DNA of 64,000 nucleotides from positions 496,001 through 560,000 of the forward strand of contig NZ_SCNG01000003.1 of the NCBI RefSeq assembly GCF_005503555.1. Reading direction: 5' to 3'. The position numbers were made by a program, and so were the translations under genes. Each line of letters starts with the position of its first letter. The first letter of the stretch is position 1. This document shows, one piece after another, positions 63,488-64,000 of the stretch. The notes under the pieces are model-generated. The model made no database searches. It was given only the letters and a program-made list of their open reading frames with translations, and was not told where the DNA came from. This DNA comes from Rudaea sp. 3F27F6. GTDB lineage: Bacteria; Pseudomonadota; Gammaproteobacteria; Xanthomonadales; Rhodanobacteraceae.

Positions 63488-64000
63488 TCACGGGCTCGCG
63501 GCGAACCAGCCGACCGCATCGGCGACGACGTAGGTCGAGCCGGCCGAATTGAATACCGCAACCTGACCGTTCGTGCCGACCTTGGCGATGACCAGATTCT
63601 GCACGACCGATCCCTGAGTGAAGTTGAGGTTGGACGCGAATGGGCGCGTGCTTCCCGTCGGCCACACGGTCAGGAATCCGGACGTAGTCGGCGTCACCGC
63701 AGTCACGTTGAGTACGACGGCACCGACGCCGGAGGTCGGAATGTCGGCGCGCCCGGTCACGGTGAAGTCGAGTTCGACGCCCTGGCCGACCGCGCCGCCG
63801 CCGGCGAACTGCCCATCGAAGGTCGACTGGCCCGGTCGCGTATCGAGCAGGCGCACGGGTACCAGCGGAGTCAATTCGGACGCCGTCGGAAACCAGCCGG
63901 CCACGTCGGCGATCATGTGCGTACTGCCGTTCGAGTTGAACAGCGCGACCTGGCCGTTGTTGCCGACCTTGACGATGGCGAGGTTGGCGACGGTCTGGTT
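63488..64000 (-). CDS. Secreted repeat protein, C-terminal part only
   Basis: The last 170 residues of a protein whose start lies beyond the right edge. The visible part holds one full and one partial copy of a beta-rich repeat: PLVPVRLLDTRPG, VVLNVTAVTPTTSGFLTVWP and NLVIAKVGTNGQVAVFNSAG, ending STYVVADAVGWF. The partial copy reads NLAIVKVGNNGQVALFNSNG and STHMIADVAGWF. Proteins with tandem RLLDTRPG...FLTVWP...VIADVxGWF repeats are common on actinobacterial surfaces and in a few proteobacteria. Function is unknown; a carbohydrate- or surface-binding role is often supposed. The gene is on the same strand as cstA, 108 bases upstream. Confidence 0.75.
   Translation of the reverse strand, partial: NQTVANLAIVKVGNNGQVALFNSNGSTHMIADVAGWFPTASELTPLVPVRLLDTRPGQSTFDGQFAGGGAVGQGVELDFTVTGRADIPTSGVGAVVLNVTAVTPTTSGFLTVWPTGSTRPFASNLNFTQGSVVQNLVIAKVGTNGQVAVFNSAGSTYVVADAVGWFAASP

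Overview
The window is a GC-rich bacterial chromosome segment that looks like a gammaproteobacterium of the order Xanthomonadales, probably Rhodanobacteraceae or a close relative. The evidence is the block pyrB-ruvX-yqgE-tonB-gshB-pilG-pilI-pilJ-chpA-chpC, which keeps the gene order I recall from Pseudomonas and Xylella, the folC-dedD-cvpA-purF operon, a fused cysNC gene, a RelA-type (p)ppGpp synthetase, and several families of palindromic intergenic repeats typical of xanthomonads. No rRNA, tRNA, CRISPR array, transposase or prophage was found. It is essentially a housekeeping region with accessory insertions.

Layout. 0-10 kb: the 5' end of a cytochrome b561 gene with yceI, a DUF697 GTPase, a large two-component hybrid kinase with a periplasmic propeller, hemE, a stand-alone WGR-domain protein, a composite palindromic element and a LytS/LytR-type pair. 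10-15 kb: a btaB-btaA pair for betaine-lipid synthesis directly downstream of cysD-cysNC (sulfate activation), all on the minus strand. 15-27 kb: a diguanylate cyclase, a Dps protein with a readable OxyR-type promoter, hrpA, a small secreted protein, relA (with a palindromic repeat embedded in frame), an unknown lipoprotein and pyrB.

27-44 kb: ruvX, yqgE, a secreted SUKH-domain protein inserted on the opposite strand, a TonB-family protein, gshB, then the Chp chemosensory operon that controls type IV pilus twitching (pilG, pilI, pilJ, a 2075-residue ChpA kinase, chpC). PilH, PilK and ChpB are absent from the locus. A membrane protein and a methyltransferase follow. 44-53 kb: a divergent MFS exporter/LysR regulator pair with a clear shared operator, tilS, then folC, dedD (two SPOR domains), cvpA and purF.

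53-64 kb: a translationally coupled set (DUF455 ferritin-like protein, unknown membrane protein, GT-C-like membrane protein) facing an oppositely oriented glycosyltransferase set (GT2, DUF2304, GT4), then a DUF985 cupin, a FrnE-like DsbA protein, an LpxO-like hydroxylase, the cstA-ybdD pyruvate/peptide uptake pair, and the C-terminal part of a secreted repeat protein whose repeat resembles domains I associate with actinobacterial surface proteins. The most noteworthy signals are btaAB beside sulfate activation, the OxyR-like site at dps, the repeat inside relA, the secreted SUKH protein, and the LysR operator.
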